Positions 63,311 through 64,000 of a stretch of 64,000 nucleotides of DNA are shown one piece after another; within the stretch, counting starts at the first letter, position 1, and each line of letters begins with the position of its first letter. Position numbers and translations under genes: made by a program. The stretch is from Stramonita haemastoma (lineage: Eukaryota; Mollusca; Gastropoda; Neogastropoda; Muricidae). The notes below the pieces were generated by a model that was not told the origin of the DNA, did not search any database, and saw only the letters and a program-made list of their open reading frames with translations. The stretch spans positions 24,179,342 through 24,243,341 of the forward strand of contig CM060329.1 of assembly GCA_030674155.1 (NCBI GenBank), written 5' to 3'.

Positions 63311-64000
63311 CGCGGCTAGCCAACTGGGTGATATGAGGATGAGCTTTCGTTAGGCCACCTTTTCTAGGCCCCTCTCCGTGTGGAGCAAGCAGTGCTATCC
63401 CTAAAGAGGGCTGCTTGGTTATTCAGGGTGCTGCCGGGTGATGTTTGTCATCCTCAGGTCAACAATCAGACGACCCATACTCCTGAATCGCCTGCATGCA
63501 GGATTGGAACTGCGGCTTCCAGTGACATCTTTCACCTGCCGCATTCGCCCCTTTCCCATCGCTACAGGGCTTTGGATAGTAGGGAAAAGGGAGGATGAGG
63601 GGGGGACGTGGACTTGTCCTTGGGCCTGCGCATAGGATTTTTAAGGTGAGAGACAGTGCGCGCAGTACCGTTCCCACTCTTTAAACTCGCGGTTCATCTG
63701 CCATGGCCCAGCAAGCTGGGACGGTGACAGCGAGGTCCTCGGGTCGAAGGCAGATTTACAACTGGTGGTTGAAGGCTCAGCTCTCTACCCATAATAGCAA
63801 AACATATCACTCTCAAGCATAAAAAGGATTAATTGGAACCAAATGTTACATTTTCCCCTTAATATCTTGCTATATGAATTTTTTCATTTCCAAAACATTT
63901 CAAAGCATACAATTTCAATTTTAGTCCTAACAAATTGTATGAATGTACATATCAAAACAATGTGTTATTCTCATCTAATGAGCAACAAAATGTAAACAAG
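63311..64000. other. Possible LINE leader, then AT-rich sequence
   Basis: 63311-63740 may be the 5' leader of the minus-strand LINE, because it is continuous with the ORF and richer in G and C. 63741-64000 is AT-rich with no gene seen. Confidence 0.35.

Overview
This is eukaryotic DNA. It holds one spliced gene with canonical GT-AG junctions, several SINE families, non-LTR retrotransposon relics, and very long microsatellites and satellite arrays. The repeat types (tRNA- and 5S-headed SINEs, RTE/CR1-like LINEs, abundant (TG)n, (TC)n and (TATC)n) fit a lophotrochozoan invertebrate, most likely a mollusc. That assignment is inference. A 100-N gap at 30983-31082 and patches full of small deletions show a long-read draft assembly.

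Layout. 282-6015 (+): the 3' half of a multi-exon gene for a type I membrane protein. Its parts, in order, are EGF repeats, a cysteine-free membrane-proximal region, a transmembrane helix and a long low-complexity cytoplasmic tail. All splice phases fit together. 7690-10245: a roughly 2.2-kb compound repeat unit (SINE + (TATC)n + LINE 3' end) and part of a second unit. 10615-10937: a foldback element with 89-bp arms. 12340-13945: three copies of a second SINE type. 13947-27536: about 1.7 kb of flank, a (CT)n tract, a forward array of a 391-bp satellite, then the same satellite family inverted. 29090-35400: much older, dispersed relatives of the satellite, again forward then inverted, interrupted by a LINE. 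37663-51568: a second copy of the 13947-27536 layout, including its flank. Its forward array has a two-monomer higher-order repeat. 51569-56200: compound units again, one carrying a LINE with an inverted 5' part and a 10-bp target duplication. 56340-64000: SINEs, (CA)n, a GC-richer AGGCCTA-rich stretch, a possible gag-like relic and a LINE endonuclease ORF with a nonsense codon.

Only the gene at 282-6015 looks like a host gene. The many long ORFs inside the arrays (up to 704 codons on the minus strand) are by-products of a stop-poor repeat. The most unusual structure is the satellite system: three loci in 22 kb share a forward-then-inverted layout at different degrees of decay, and two of them share the same flank and (CT)n boundary.
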